Part shown: positions 1-11,597 of the stretch, piece after piece
Layout of the letters: every line of letters starts with the position of its first letter
Numbering within the stretch: position 1 is the first letter of the stretch
Origin: Blastomussa wellsi
Lineage: Eukaryota > Cnidaria > Anthozoa > Scleractinia > Plerogyridae
DNA length: 64,000 nt
Direction: 5' to 3'
Assembly: GCA_947652115.1 (NCBI GenBank)
Contig: OX393563.1
Location: 28,370,656 to 28,434,655 of the forward strand
Made by a program: the position numbers and the translations under genes
Notes under the pieces: generated by a model
Databases searched by the model: none
What the model saw: only the letters and a program-made list of their open reading frames with translations
What the model was told of the DNA's origin: nothing

Positions 1-325
1 AACTTGTATCTTTTGTAATGTAACCCTTAAAAGTTCATACTAAAACAATTACTGGTCTACTTGCCCTTGTTTTGTGTGAGCGATAGTCAACTTGGCTGCA
101 CCTTGTTGCCTATTCACTCATAGAAAACTCTGGCTCATAGTCTAATTGTTAATATGTAGCAGACAATGGTTTTTAAATGCCTTTAAGCTAGGTGGTGTGC
201 TTCTCAAATTTTTTAATGTACAAATTGCTATAATAATGGTTGCAACATTGTGTGCTCCATTTTTGGTAGCAAGTTGTACATAAATTATTTGAGCAGCACA
301 CTTCCCTTCCCTATTTTTTTGGCAG

Positions 326-1053
326 GTGTCCTTCAAAGGGAATTGGCCAGAAGGAGAAGGGGGCAACCTCAGTGAGACAGTAGTAGGTGAGAGTCATTTC
401 CAAAAACAGTAAATGTTACTGGAATAGTATGTTATGGAAAATTGATAGCAGTGGCAGTAGTTACCCATTCTCACAAGCCAGATCTTCATCATGTTATAAA
501 CTTATAACTACAGTATCAAGCAATCTGCACCTAATGATTTCCTTTCTTGAGGCATATAAAGATTGATTGGTATTTTTACTTTTGAATATTAGCCAAAAGC
601 GAACACACAAGACAATTTGGCCACTAAAAAAAGTCAAAAAATTCTTAACACAGAAAATAAATATTCAGAAATAACATAATTATCTGCATTGCCACAGATG
701 AAAGACAGGAAAAGCAAGAAAACAAGGAAAAGAAAGAGAAAAAGGAGGGAGGACACCAAGACAAACTGGAAGAGAGATTAGAAGAAAAGGAGAGAGGAAA
801 ACAACAAAAGAAAAAAGACACAAAAAACACAAAAGACACAAAAAAAGTGGAAAGAGACCAAGGAGAAATTGAAAAAAGATTAGATGAGAAGGAGAAAGAC
901 AACCAACAACAGGGAGACACGGTAAAAGAGAAAGATGAAGGAATGAAAGAAAAGGATGATGAAAATGAAAAAAAAGGAGAAAAAAGAAAAAGGAAAAAGG
1001 ACACAAGGACAACAGCTCAAAGGAAAAAGTCGAGAAAAGACAATACATCGTAA
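326..1053 (+). CDS. 3' end of an unidentified multi-exon host gene (two exons)
   Basis: Two exons join in phase. Exon A (326-386) follows a pyrimidine-rich acceptor ending in ggcag and is followed by the donor GTGAGA; only one of its three frames is open and it ends with one spare base. Exon B (698-1053) follows a ccacag acceptor, and its first two bases complete that codon (GAT, Asp); it stays open for about 118 codons to TAA at 1051-1053. Exon A encodes a short Gly/Glu/Asn-rich stretch. Exon B encodes an extremely charged tail dominated by Lys, Glu, Asp and Gln, probably helical or disordered, ending in a basic KRKRKK-type patch that could act as a nuclear or nucleolar signal. Upstream exons lie outside the window. 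The family is not recognised. The low-complexity purine strand makes opposite-strand ORFs appear here; those are shadows. The exon model is an inference from splice signals and matching phase. Confidence 0.55.
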
Positions 1054-1080
1054 ACCTGTTGATCAGTGCATTATTATTAA

Positions 1081-1304
1081 AGGCCCTAGTCAGCCACACC
1101 TTTTTTATTGTTTACTTGTGCGAATTTCATTATTATATTTAATGTGGAGCATGTCGAAATGTAAGAAATCCCTTGAGAAATGTGCTAAAAGTAATTACAA
1201 CGATTCCGTTCCATAACGTACAGCAATACGATACGATGAAGCTTCACCATAAAATTTCCATAATTTCGATGCCATCTAAAATGGCAGAGGCTGACTAGGG
1301 CCCT
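1081..1304. mobile_element. MITE with TTAA target duplication (piggyBac-like ends)
   Basis: Inverted termini of about 16 bp (AGGCCCTAGTCAGCC at the left, the same with one extra G at the right) bound 224 bp and are flanked on both sides by TTAA (1077-1080 and 1305-1308). A TTAA duplication is typical of piggyBac-like elements. There is no coding capacity. It lies just 3' of the host gene's stop codon, probably in its 3' UTR. Confidence 0.75.
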
Positions 1305-1355
1305 TTAAGTAAATATTCCACTTTTAATAATTGAGAACTTAGTAAAAAAGGAATA

Positions 1356-1868
1356 TACCGTAAGCATCCGCAGATAAGCCGCACCCTGAATTTAGCAACT
1401 CAAATTTGGGCAAAAAAAGTCATTTGAAAGAAATCAAGCGAAATCCAGGGTCGAGTCTTGAGACATCGAAACATCTTCGTAAACTCATGATTGACATTGA
1501 AACGGAAAATACTTCAAACTCTTACCCACAATTTTTATCCTGTTCGAGAAAAAGTGACCATAAACCGTTTGAAGGCTCTGTTAAATGGTTTAATGTTTCT
1601 AGCAGCGGCAACAAATCTAAGCGCTGTAATAAGGTTACACTTACATCAACAAATGGCTCTTTTAGGAGTCACCAAAATTCCACAAGCAATGACCAGTACT
1701 CTATTGCAGTTTTGTGTAATCTTCATTTACATACATTTCCAAAGAAGTGTCAATTCATTGAAACTCACGGCACCTTCTTTCAAATGTTGCCACAGATAAG
1801 CCACACCCCTGATTTTGAGCAACGATTTTTGGAAAAGAGGTGTGGCTAATCTGCGGGTGTTTACGATA
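1356..1868. mobile_element. MITE with TA target site
   Basis: Inverted termini (TACCGTAAGCATCCGCAG at the left, complement of CTGCGGGTGTTTACGATA at the right) bound ~513 bp. Sub-terminal sequences related to the termini recur inside (for example around 1790-1815 and 1840-1855), so the element is partly self-complementary. TA at the ends suggests a Tc1/mariner/pogo-type origin. Open frames inside (1406-1849) look like chance ORFs. Confidence 0.65.
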
Positions 1869-2047
1869 AATTATCCTTTTCTGTAAATTATCGAGCATCA
1901 GACTCCTGACTACCCAATACATTAATTGTAAATTTCACCATGTTTGCCCCTGCTCCACAACCAAGATAGCAACAGAAACCATGGAAGGAAGCATTTTGGT
2001 ATTCATCAATTATTAATTATTAATAAGAGCTATAAATGGACTGATCA

Positions 2048-2267
2048 CAGGGTACAAGGAAGTTCAATTTTCCAACTTGCCTATCGGACAAGCTTTTACC
2101 AGGATGTACTAGCCAGGAGGTCATTTCTACTAGCCCGAAAAAATTCTCACATGTGTGATGAATAAATAAATTAATTAATTCGTGAAAACTTTAACTTGCC
2201 TGTCGGGCAAGTGAAGGATAAAATATACTAGCCTCGGGCTATTGGACACTAACTTCCTTGTACGCTG
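2048..2267. mobile_element. MITE with 5-bp target duplication
   Basis: Termini CAGGGTACAAGGAAGTT and its near-perfect inverse (one mismatch) bound 220 bp, flanked by GATCA at 2043-2047 and 2268-2272. A CAGGG-type terminus with a 5-bp duplication would fit a hAT5-like element, but the superfamily is an inference. Motifs of the type ACTTGCCTRTCGGRCAAG recur inside. Confidence 0.6.
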
Positions 2268-2629
2268 GATCATGATATTTTCGATTAATTAATTAACATT
2301 GTTAATGGGAGTGAGACCAGTAAAACACTACAGATAGATCCTAGTCTTATCTAACTTCTACAGTTTTGAACTTTTGAGAAATACACTATAGTAATGCACC
2401 TATTAATGTTAAGGCCGATAGAGGGGGGTCGGGCTGCCCAAGGGACTTTGACTGTGATGTTTGTCTTCAGGGTGGGAATCTTGTAATCTGGTAATTTTGA
2501 CATGGCTGCCATTTTTAATAGTGGAGAATTGGAATATTTTGATACTTTTGACCAATTATGTTGTCGCAGGGTGGGTGGAATTGATGGGTGCATAAAATGA
2601 AGCTTACAACAATTAAGCCTATGTCTTAT

Positions 2630-2977
2630 CTTGAATGACAACCGAAACAAAAATATAACTAAAATATTGCGCTTATATGTATGCTTTCATTCAATAAATT
2701 TTAATGTTTTAGGTTTCAGTTCAATAGCTTTGTCAGATACAACAACATTAACTAACAGAAATTTAAGAACTGTAGAGAACTGCCATAGTGATTTGACAGG
2801 TATCAATCAATGTAAGCAAATCGTTGATGTTGATGATGCATTTTTGAACTTGTCTTGAACGACAACCAAAACATTTTCTTTTTATTTAGAAACTAAAATA
2901 TTACACTTGTATATATGCTTTTAATCAATAAATTTAATTTTTTGCAGGTTTGATTTCGATAGCTTGTTAGATACAAC
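2630..2977. repeat. diverged direct duplication (two copies, ~225 bp apart)
   Basis: Copy 1 (about 2630-2752) and copy 2 (about 2855-2977) share the order tcttgaaYgacaacc, aaactaaaatatt, atatgcttt, tcaataaattt, aggttt.a.ttc.atagc and agatacaac. Both are AT-rich; the second has a gcag just before the shared agg block. The rest of 2270-3050 holds nothing recognisable. Confidence 0.5.
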
Positions 2978-3055
2978 CGGCTGTAGTAGTACATAAACAT
3001 TATTTCAATTCGGATTTCAAATAGCAATGTTGTGCTAATATCTAAAAAACACGTA

Positions 3056-3280
3056 AGCCCCGAACAAACGGTCATGATAGTTGATGATAGTTCCAGCTAT
3101 CATCTCCGTCTGAAGACTAACTATCATACACTATCATCAACTATCATTTACTTTGAACTTGTTCAAAATCTTCATGATAGTCGATGATAGTTTTTCCCGT
3201 TCGAGCACGCTCATGATAGTCGATGATAGTTTGGGGGAGTAAAATCATCATCGACTATCCTGCGCCGTTTGATCGGGGCT
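3056..3280. mobile_element. MITE with TA target duplication and internal ATGATAGT repeats
   Basis: Termini AGCCCCGAACAAACGG and its inverse (CCGTTTGATCGGGGCT) bound 225 bp flanked by TA (3054-3055, 3281-3282). The interior is built from repeats of ATGATAGT(T/C)GATGATAG in both orientations, so a single strand could fold extensively. Confidence 0.7.
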
Positions 3281-3430
3281 TAAGTACATTATTTATTTTT
3301 ACATAAATATAAAAAACTAATTAAATTGTTATCTAAAAAATATGAAAAGTAGTAAAACAAACGTTAAGTTTGGATGTCAATAAAGGTTATGTTATTCAAA
3401 TTAAATGTTATGTACCTTAATTAAAGGAAC

Positions 3431-3815
3431 GTGTGAGACATGATGAAGGCGAATGCGAAGGAGACCATAATTTCAAATTACAAATAACACCTTCAGTGTG
3501 AGACATGATGAAGGCACATGCGAAGGTGACCATAATTTCAAATTACAAATAACACCTTCAGTGTGAGACATGATAAAGGCGAATGCGAAGGAGACCATAA
3601 TTTCAAATTACAAATGACACCTTCAGTGTGAGACATGATAAAGGCGAATGCGAAGGAGACCATAATTTCAAATTACAAATAACACCTTCAGTGTGAGACA
3701 TGATGAAGGCACATGCGAAGGTGACCATAATTTCAAATTACAAATAACACCTTCAGTGTGAGACATGATGAAGGCGAAAGCGAAGGAGACCATAATTTCA
3801 AATTACAAATAACCA
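3431..3815. repeat. 65-bp tandem repeat, six copies
   Basis: Copies begin at 3431, 3496, 3561, 3626, 3691 and 3756, each starting GTGTGAGACATGATRAAGGC and ending in CAAATAACACCTTCA. The period is exactly 65 bp. Variants alternate (gaatgcgaaggagacc versus acatgcgaaggtgacc), which suggests amplification of a dimer. There are no spacers, so this is not a CRISPR array. Confidence 0.9.
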
Positions 3816-3819
3816 GAAA

Positions 3820-5650
3820 TATAAAAGTCCTTACCTTGTTTCCTAAACGTCCTGTGCATGATAGATCAAACACAGTTCTTTATTGTTCGTCTGGTATTTT
3901 CCTATTTTTCCAGTAGAACGCCAATACATACTCCATAAACTACAAAAATTACTAAAGTACCAAAATTCGAGGATCCCCAAACTCTGTTAACCCGCTCGCC
4001 CCACGCTCTCTCCTCGTTGATAGTCTTGGTACCAGATTCCAATCAATATCCAGCCGCTAACACCAAATCGAGCTTGATTTACAAACTGAGCACGATAGAA
4101 AACGAGTTCGATTTTCGGAACAAACAAGCTAGACTATTAATCGAGTACAATGAACATTTCGGATCAATATTTGGGATCAATATTCGCTCCTGGGAAACCG
4201 AGCTCGAATCATCTAAAACGTATACGGATTACTATTCCTGTACCAATACAATTCGGTTTCGATTTGTTGAGTACGAATGTCAGTCGAACTTACCCGAGCT
4301 CGGCACAACTAATGGTCTTCGATTGGTATTCGAGCACGAATCTAAATCCCTGCTTGATCGTACTCGAACTCGAATTCTATCTAATCCGGGGGGGTAGATA
4401 AACCGTGTAATCGAGCTCGAATGTGTACAATCGTGCTGAACACTTTCCGAGCTCGAATAGCGATGTCTCGGCTGTACTTCATATAAAAGTCTCCAAAATT
4501 ACCATTCTTTTTCTGTCACTGTATTGATTTTTTTTCCTTTTTTTTTTCATTGTAAGACTATGTTTTTCTTTTTGTTTTTATGTCATTTTGAGACTGTTTT
4601 TCTTTTCAATATTTTTTCAAAGTTTTCCTTGCTATGTTTGTGTAAGTGTAAAACAACAAGGTATCTCTTTTCCCTTTCACAACTCCACCTCCCCTGACAT
4701 TCAATAGGCCGATTAACTAGCTGAACATTCTTCCTAGCTGTTTGACAGCATACATCGCCTTAAGCGCAAGACCATGTGGGTCTTTCCAAGGCCGCAGTTT
4801 TGGTTCAAACAGCTCGTTCCAAATCGTTACCAAGATCATCTTTAGCGCGAGCACTTTAGTGTTAACAGAGATACTTTTGAACACATCTGTGGACTCGTTG
4901 GCCCTGAGCTGGTACGACAGAACACAATTATTAGCTAAGCTATCTCCAAAGAGAACCTGGTTGCCGTTGCTTTTTCTTTGCCAGATTGCTTGGCAGGCAT
5001 CTGTCACTACACGCGATGCGATTTGGTGCGGTATTTGTCGAGACAAGGTAAGGGGGCAGCCTACCTTCATTTTGACTTATTTTAGGACCGTAATGTTCTG
5101 CCGAGCTTTTGAATACTCAATGAATACTCTTTTGAACTGAAAAGCTAAAAAATGTCAATTGTTTTTTCCAAAAGTCATGCCTCCTAAAATACACCTGGTT
5201 CCCCGACTGCAGACCGACCCGGCTTGTGGAAAAACTGCTTAGATCAATATGCCACACAAGGGGCCAATTCAGTTTTTCCTTACAAAAGGTAAGGTTAATC
5301 TATGCAATGAACCTAAAATATGCAACATAATCTTAATTTAGACATGTGCAGTCCCTGTATGAATAACCTGTTTCGAAAACAATGGTCTGATATAACATTG
5401 AAAAGGCTAGCAACATTTCAGGTTATGGCAAATATACATTATTAAAGGTTCATTGGATCGAAAAGTTATCACAGTTTCTGAAAATATATAATTAATGGGC
5501 ACTTTTAATAAAAGCTTTCTATCTACATCGTCCAAACGACACTTGGGTTGTCCTGTTAAGTGACTTTGGGAAAAACACAGAGAAGTTTCCATATAAAAAT
5601 TGTCACTCAAAATCCTCCAGTAACATGTGAGTCTCATGTGAGCCTCATTT
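3820..5650. other. no supported gene
   Basis: 3980-4460 is unusually rich in TCGAGCTCGAAT-type words and contains an open frame of 126 codons (4017-4397) that looks like a by-product of this composition. 4717-5140 is open on both strands (132 codons plus, 117 codons minus) without a recognised family or clear splice signals. 4500-4680 is T-rich. Nothing here is confidently functional. Confidence 0.4.
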
Positions 5651-6511
5651 TCAATGTCCATTTCTTCCTGGTTGATTCTCTTTGCCCTCCTGTCCTGTCT
5701 TGATATCATGGTCTTGATATCCATCTGATATCATGGTAACATATCGCAGCTGGTTTAGTTCAATTGACCGAGAATAAATGTCAACAGTGCCTTGCTTTTC
5801 CATTGAATTAGAACAGCATTCATGATTGTTGTGACAGATGTGAGAACCCTTCCAGCGTTGGTAATCCACTAGCGGCCTCCCATCCTGGTTTTCCCAGTAG
5901 TTACATTCGTAACAAAATTTTTACTGTACAGCATAGTCAAGTACTTTCCCAGTTTGCCAGGACAGTGCAAATACAGCACCATAAAGGGAGCTATGCCCTC
6001 GCTTCATCCAGGTACCATCAATTTGTAATGGCAATGTCAGCCAAGGCACCATCCTCACAGTTATTAAGTTCTCTCACCTCCCTGGCAGCTGCTCTCATGC
6101 TCTCCTTGGCTTCCAAAACAGCCGCATCCTTTATCTCCTTTGAGCATTTCTCATAAGTTCTTTTGGGCATGGGACTAGGGACATCCAGAGTACTACCAAA
6201 TTTTGACAATTCTGCATAGCCACGTCCTATTAACTTGCTAGCAAAAACAGCAGTCTTATTTACTGGGTAAAACCTTCCCGTTTTACAGTAAGTAGAAAAT
6301 GCTGTTTCTTCGCCGCAATGAGCACATTGAAAGGTCATCTGAGATGCCAGTCCCATCCTTCCATCTTCACGAAGCACCAGGGAACCTACTTTGCACTCTT
6401 TGCAAACAGCGGCTTGCTCAATAGCCGAAGCAAGGCTTTCAACGTCAAAGAGTCGGCGTCCTGAGCAATCTTGGAGATCACAAATTTCAAGATATCCTTC
6501 ATCTTTCTCTT
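5651..6511 (-). pseudogene. Mutator-like transposase domain protein, broken fragment
   Basis: Reading the minus strand from ~6511, the frame carries CKECK, then QCAHCGE (a Cys-rich N-terminal region), a helical stretch, then after a +1 frameshift near 6027 the block DGTWMKRGHSSLYG followed by WQTGKVLDYAV. An in-frame stop interrupts just before FCYEC; the frame continues with HECCSNSMEK and RYVTMISDG. This order matches the Mutator-like transposase domain found in many invertebrate repeat proteins, where DGTW carries the first catalytic Asp. That family catalyses cut-and-paste DNA transposition. The 3' part decays after ~5700 and the 5' part runs into the assembly gap. With a frameshift and a stop it is not expected to be active. 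The identification rests on recalled family motifs. Confidence 0.7.
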
Positions 6512-6535
6512 AGTCGTGAATGCGCCTCTTTCCGC

Positions 6536-6735
6536 NNNNNNNNNNNNNNNNNNNNNNNNNNNNNNNNNNNNNNNNNNNNNNNNNNNNNNNNNNNNNNNNN
6601 NNNNNNNNNNNNNNNNNNNNNNNNNNNNNNNNNNNNNNNNNNNNNNNNNNNNNNNNNNNNNNNNNNNNNNNNNNNNNNNNNNNNNNNNNNNNNNNNNNNN
6701 NNNNNNNNNNNNNNNNNNNNNNNNNNNNNNNNNNN
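6536..6735. other. assembly gap (run of N)
   Basis: 200 unresolved bases. The gap directly abuts a tandem repeat on its right, so it probably hides more copies of that repeat; its true length is unknown. Confidence 0.98.
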
Positions 6736-6802
6736 AGGGTAGTCCGCGGACTAGTCCGTGGGGTAGTCCGCGGACTAGTCCGTGGGGTAGTCCGCGGACC
6801 GG
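6736..6802. repeat. 26-bp GC-rich tandem repeat at the gap edge
   Basis: GGGTAGTCCGCGGACTAGTCCGTG repeats about 2.5 times. Each unit contains the palindrome AGTCCGCGGACT. This likely caused the adjacent gap. Reading frames through it are artefacts. Confidence 0.85.
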
Positions 6803-6857
6803 GGGTCAGTTTTTTCAACTCTCCCTGTGGCATGGCTTAGCTCAAAGTCATGCAGTT

Positions 6858-7128
6858 TACCGTGTGATGAATTGGTTTAGCTTCTTGTGAATTCGTTTAG
6901 CGTATTGTGTATTGGTTCAGCGTATTGTGTATTGGTTCAACGTATTGTGAATTGGTTTAGCGTGTGGTGAATTGGTTTAGCGTATTGTGTATAGGTTTAG
7001 CGTATTGTGAATTTGTTCAACGTATATTGCGAATTGGTTTAGCGTACGGTGAATTGGTTTAGCGTATGGTGAATTGGTTTAGCGTATTGCGAATTGGTTT
7101 AGCGTACGGTGAATTGGTTTAGCGTGTG
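6858..7128. repeat. 20-bp minisatellite, about 13-14 copies
   Basis: Units of the form GAATTGGTTTAGCGTATKGT, with variants such as GTATTGGTTCAACGTATTGT, run head to tail. A few units are 19-21 bp. A strictly short-period array of this kind is normally fast-evolving. Confidence 0.9.
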
Positions 7129-7129
7129 C

Positions 7130-8220
7130 TGACCGTTATGAAACGGACACTTGCGAAGATTGTATTTATGGCGGTGACGGCCGCCCATAGCCGTGCTCTG
7201 CACCAGCTTCTAGTGCAAGCTCTGATTGGTCAGATCCAGTAGTTGGTTGACAGGTTTGATTGACGTCTCTATTTAACCGACACGATTCGTTCAAAATTTG
7301 CATATCGCTGAAAATCGTTGTGTAAACATGGTATCTTCTGGCTGGTTATTAGCGGTTTAAAGATCTAATTAAGGAACTTTTATGAGCCTTTGGGTGAGGA
7401 ATTTCGCAGACGTCTTGCTTCGTATTTCTGTGGCGAATCTTTCGTATTAATTTCGCTTCGCTGAATGTATAATTCCAGCCAGCGAACCCAACGAAGCGCC
7501 TCTGATATTTATCGATTTGTAGTCTTGTCTGGAGATGTTTGCTTTTGTACTATGCATTATGACGTCAGCTGTGTCGTTTTACATGGATCATAAACCTGGA
7601 GATGACTAAGGCTAGCAAACTATCAACTGTTAGCCGGCTAATGCATCGACTTGTAAGGATGGAAAGTGAATGCGAAAGGCAAACTGCTTGCACACATGGC
7701 ATAAAACTCAGGTTGGAAAACCTCTCTTCTAGCGGAGCTCGAAATCCCGCTTTAGCCAACATAATGCTTTGTCCAGGGAAAACAAGAGATTCCTTACCAC
7801 TATTTATCTTAAATATTTTGATTTCTTATATATGTTATTTATTCAATGTTTAAGACGGATTCCGCTCAACGTTCGAGCAATAAGTGCAAAAATTATTTAC
7901 CAAATATCTACTTAAAACAAGGTAACTTTTTGAATACTATTTAAAACATCTCAATGTAATTCATTTCTTTAGATTACTTTTTCAATAGAATTGCGATAAT
8001 ATGGAATTGAATTCCTAAAGATATCAAAGTAGCTACCACACTATGCTCCTTCAGACGCCAACTAAAATCGTTTTATTTTAAGCTATTATTTAATGTTTTT
8101 GATGGCGACAATGTACGTTCTTTCAAGATTATTTGTCCCAAGTGTCGCCGTGTAAATATTTTGAAAGCTTGCTCTTGTTAGTATCATTGTTGTCCACGAT
8201 TTATTACCTTTTCCATGTTT
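7130..8220. other. no supported gene; possible promoter-like stretch
   Basis: 7190-7280 contains an inverted CCAAT-type motif (CTGATTGGTCAG) and is more GC-rich than its surroundings. A frame of 83 codons (7602-7853) has no recognised family. Nothing else is supported. Confidence 0.35.
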
Positions 8221-8224
8221 TCTT

Positions 8225-8430
8225 TCTACCTCTTAGGTTGATATCTATAGTATATTATTAATATTTAATTCAAGTTGTTTGGGGTAAGGGGTTGGTTTTT
8301 CCACATTTTATGGGGTTGGATTAGGAGGGTGAAACAAGTAGAGGACTACGTGCCCTATTGTTCTCTCCCCTGTACATTGTACGAATCTATAAATAAATAT
8401 ATAAATAAATAAATAAATAAATAAATAAAA
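8225..8430 (+). repeat. probable LINE 3' tail with (ATAA)n
   Basis: A GT-rich stretch ends at an (ATAA)n array (8386-8428). This is the form of the 3' end of CR1/L2-type non-LTR elements, which often end in short tandem repeats rather than poly(A). No reverse-transcriptase coding sequence remains. Confidence 0.4.
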
Positions 8431-10515
8431 GAAATTGGCAGACACTCGAAGGGTTGGCACGGATTGCAGCGGTTCATCTTATACAAAGCACTTGGAAAAA
8501 GTTTCGTTTCATATTCCTTTTCTTACGGCAGAATGAAACTCATAGCCTCATAAAACGGTTTATGGAAAGGTAGTAGAATTCGCGGCCCTATTCTCCATGT
8601 GGAGAATCGATGGTGAAGATGACGTCAGCAAGTATTTGTCACTTTTCCTCGCGCGCCGGTAAATACAAAAAGCTATAATTATACAACGGCGGGTCTAAGA
8701 CACAGGTCGTGGGTGACAGCTGACAGGTAACAAGAATATGAAATCAAACGCGGACGCCGCGTTCCTGTCGGTTGCCGGATTCCCGTCCGTATCCGAACTC
8801 TATATAGACAGGCTTTAAGAGAAGTTCTGTATAATACCGTAACACTCAGGGGCGTGATCAGACAGTGGGCACTTCATGGCGTTGCTGAATTCCTCTAGCC
8901 TACGGGCCTGCTTCCACGTGCCATTGTACGATATGCGTAAAATCAATAGATCAAAAAGTTCAAGATGAAAGACGAGGCGTTTGTAGCAGCTGGCATCATT
9001 CTCAACTGAACAATGACATGCTCATAACCACTCAAGATAAAAATGGAGAAAGTTCTAAGCAACCTCATTATTGTTGGCTGTCTTTTTCAAGATACTATTT
9101 AGTAGGTGGCGCAAGAAACCTTTCAAAAGTAACTTCACCTTAAGCAATGGCGTGTACGTAACTACGCAAGATAAACAATCTTTTAATAATCAAAATATGC
9201 AATGACGAACTCATATTAACTACTCAAGATAAAAATAGTATTCATGCTAATGATGAAAATAATTTATATGTAAATGTCGAAAACCTGCCAAAACAACGTC
9301 TTTCAAAACAGCTGTTCTGAAACTTGCTTATAATCTGTGAGCAAATTCGTTTACACATTTTTCGCCTCGCAACTTCCTGGATTATCTATAGTATTATGCA
9401 AGGATGTCCAGTCGACGAGAAATCCCTGTTAAAATTGGATTTTCAATACTGATTATCCATTTTTCGATTCATTTCGTCTTCCGCGTGACGCTGGCCGTGT
9501 ACTTTGTTACTCAAAATTTAAATCAAAATAGAAGAAGAGTGGGAACGTCTTTCGCTTTGAACATCCTCAACTTTCATAAGTATAAAATAGCGAGCGTATA
9601 GCGACGGGGAAACTTCCTACATACCTCCAGCCCGGTCTAGCAATCTCAAGGACGTTTCTACCAACTATAACTTACGGTTTAATGGCCGGGGGAGTCAAAA
9701 TAAATGTATAAGAATCCAAGAATTTGAAAGTTTATTCCACATTTTTAGCCACTTTCACGTTTCTTTGAAGGTTTTGTTACATCGGGACTCCAGAAGGTTA
9801 TTCAGGAGCCACGAGTATGAATTTATGATCTGTATCCGCATAAAACCGTTCACATAGACTTGTCATTGATGTCTCACCCAAGAGGTTTAGAAAAGGAAGA
9901 CAATCCACTGAACCAGGGTATTCAGTTGATATCTAAAATCAGCGTTAAACTGAGAACAGTTTCATAGGATGAATAGCTATTTAGGAAAAAATTGCAATGA
10001 AAACGTCACATGACTACCAGTTTTTGCCTTGTGATTTTTCCTCAAATATTTCATACACAGTGCGTTTTCCGAGAAATTCTACAAAACGGAAACGTGCCAA
10101 TAAAGAAATAGTAATTATGAAATGAAAACGAAATAACATGATCTGCAACGGTTAAATTTCTCAAGATTAAAACAGTTATCTTTTCTGGTATCTAAATGTC
10201 TGAAATTTTTCAAAAACAATTAAAAGAATAATTAAGAACGCTGTTGAAGATCCAGTTATTGAAAACTGCCTTCTAGTTATTAATAAAAACTTTTTTATAC
10301 CTTTTTGTAAAACAAATCAACTTTAAAAATAACGTGCTCGTGTAAAACGAGTTTTCACAAAAGAATAATCGATATGTGAATCATGTCGGAAATGTTTGAA
10401 AACAACCCATTTGTAAGTGTAAACGTTATTAACGATCTACAAATTGAAAACTTTGGGACATAGAATTAAATTCTAGTTGCGCCAGAAAATTTTTGGAGTC
10501 AAAACAATGAAACAA
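8430..10515. other. no recognisable feature
   Basis: AT-rich, with no long open frame supported by splice signals or known motifs. A 65-codon frame at 9404-9601 is unsupported. Confidence 0.5.
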
Positions 10516-10518
10516 GTA

Positions 10519-10664
10519 ATATATCAAACACGAGAGACAGTGTTTCATCGGGATATCCAAACACCGAGAAGAGAGTTGAAAATACGACGCGCAGCGGAGT
10601 ATTTTTAATGAACTTCGAGGTGTTTGGATAGCCGATGAAACACTGTCTCGAGTGTTTGATATAT
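10519..10664. mobile_element. foldback MITE (ATATATCAAACAC family)
   Basis: The ~46-bp left arm (ATATATCAAACACGAGAGACAG followed by TGTTTCATCGGGATATCCAAACACC) is mirrored by the right arm with few differences, leaving a short loop. The whole unit can form a hairpin. There is no coding capacity. Confidence 0.75.
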
Positions 10665-10979
10665 CTTCTCAATCGAAACAAAAACCAAGGAGTAAACGGA
10701 GAAATAAAATCGTCAAAATCTATGCTAATTAAGATCGGGTATCAAAACCTTCTTCACGGTTATGATTTTCTTTGTTTTAACTCGATGAATTATTAATGAG
10801 TTTGAGAAATATCATTCTCAAACACTGCTACAGTTAACTGCAAAGAATGTCTTCCGTTTAATTTGTGTGTTTCTGGAGAATCAAACAAAGAAAAATTCCT
10901 TAAAAGACGGAGGTTTCATTTTAAAATGCATCGCTACATTCTACATGCTCAAGACTTTGGAACATACTTAAACCTTTCC

Positions 10980-11198
10980 TTATAAAAACTTTCTTTTGGT
11001 TGGAAGGTTGGATCTTTTAACCAATCCTAACACTTTGTTCGCCCACGTTAGAATATCGTGAACCGACGGAGATTTAGCGAGATCAAACGTTTTCACAACT
11101 GGCAGAAAAAAACGCAATTTGCAGTTGCGAATTAAAAGATAAAGTATTGTCAGTGCAGAACCAAGAAGTGTTAACAAATGAAACAGAAATTCGGCCAA
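10980..11198 (-). CDS. hypothetical small membrane-anchored protein (72 aa)
   Basis: The frame starts with Met and has a hydrophobic segment at about residues 4-24 (rich in Leu, Phe, Ile), followed by a basic, soluble C-terminus ending in a Lys/Arg cluster. This could be a signal anchor. The family is not recognised and there are no clear splice signals. It may be a chance ORF or a single exon of a larger gene. Confidence 0.25.
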   Translation of the reverse strand: MAEFLFHLLTLLGSALTILYLLIRNCKLRFFLPVVKTFDLAKSPSVHDILTWANKVLGLVKRSNLPTKRKFL

Positions 11199-11597
11199 GC
11201 ATATATATATTCGACGCTAAGCAGCAAGTGGGTGACAACTGGTGATGGTAGAAATAAGGACTGGGAAATGAAATAACATCTCACTTTTCTGTTTAAAAGT
11301 TAACTTAAAATTGTCGCTCTTCCTAAGGGAGTTAAAAAAAGCAAGTGCGCCAGACAGTTAATTGTGCATGAAATGCTTTTATCGCTACGTCACCTTACGC
11401 ATAAATTAAACGACACCTGTAGGGTATAAACCTAACCGTCTCTTGTAGACTTAGCTAGTACATGTAAGTACTTGAAGTAAGTATTAGCAGTCGCTCCCTG
11501 ATCTGATTCTGGTTTCTCCAAGGAAAAGGTGAGAAGTGATGCAATTGCTTCAGTGCTTTAAGCCATATGCTGGACATCTGATGAAACTAACTGTTGG

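Noticed and set aside
645..1099. Phe/Ser-rich and Leu/Phe-rich ORFs on the minus strand
   Set aside because: They are reverse shadows of the purine-rich, Lys/Glu-coding exon on the plus strand.
3431..3815. Regularly spaced repeats resembling a CRISPR array
   Set aside because: Units are contiguous 65-bp copies without unique spacers, in a eukaryotic context with no cas genes.
4017..4397. 126-codon ORF
   Set aside because: Composition is driven by TCGAGCTCGAAT-type words; no motif and no splice signals.
6471..6890. Long open frames across the N run on both strands
   Set aside because: They exist only because N codons are read through; the flanking parts are tandem repeat.
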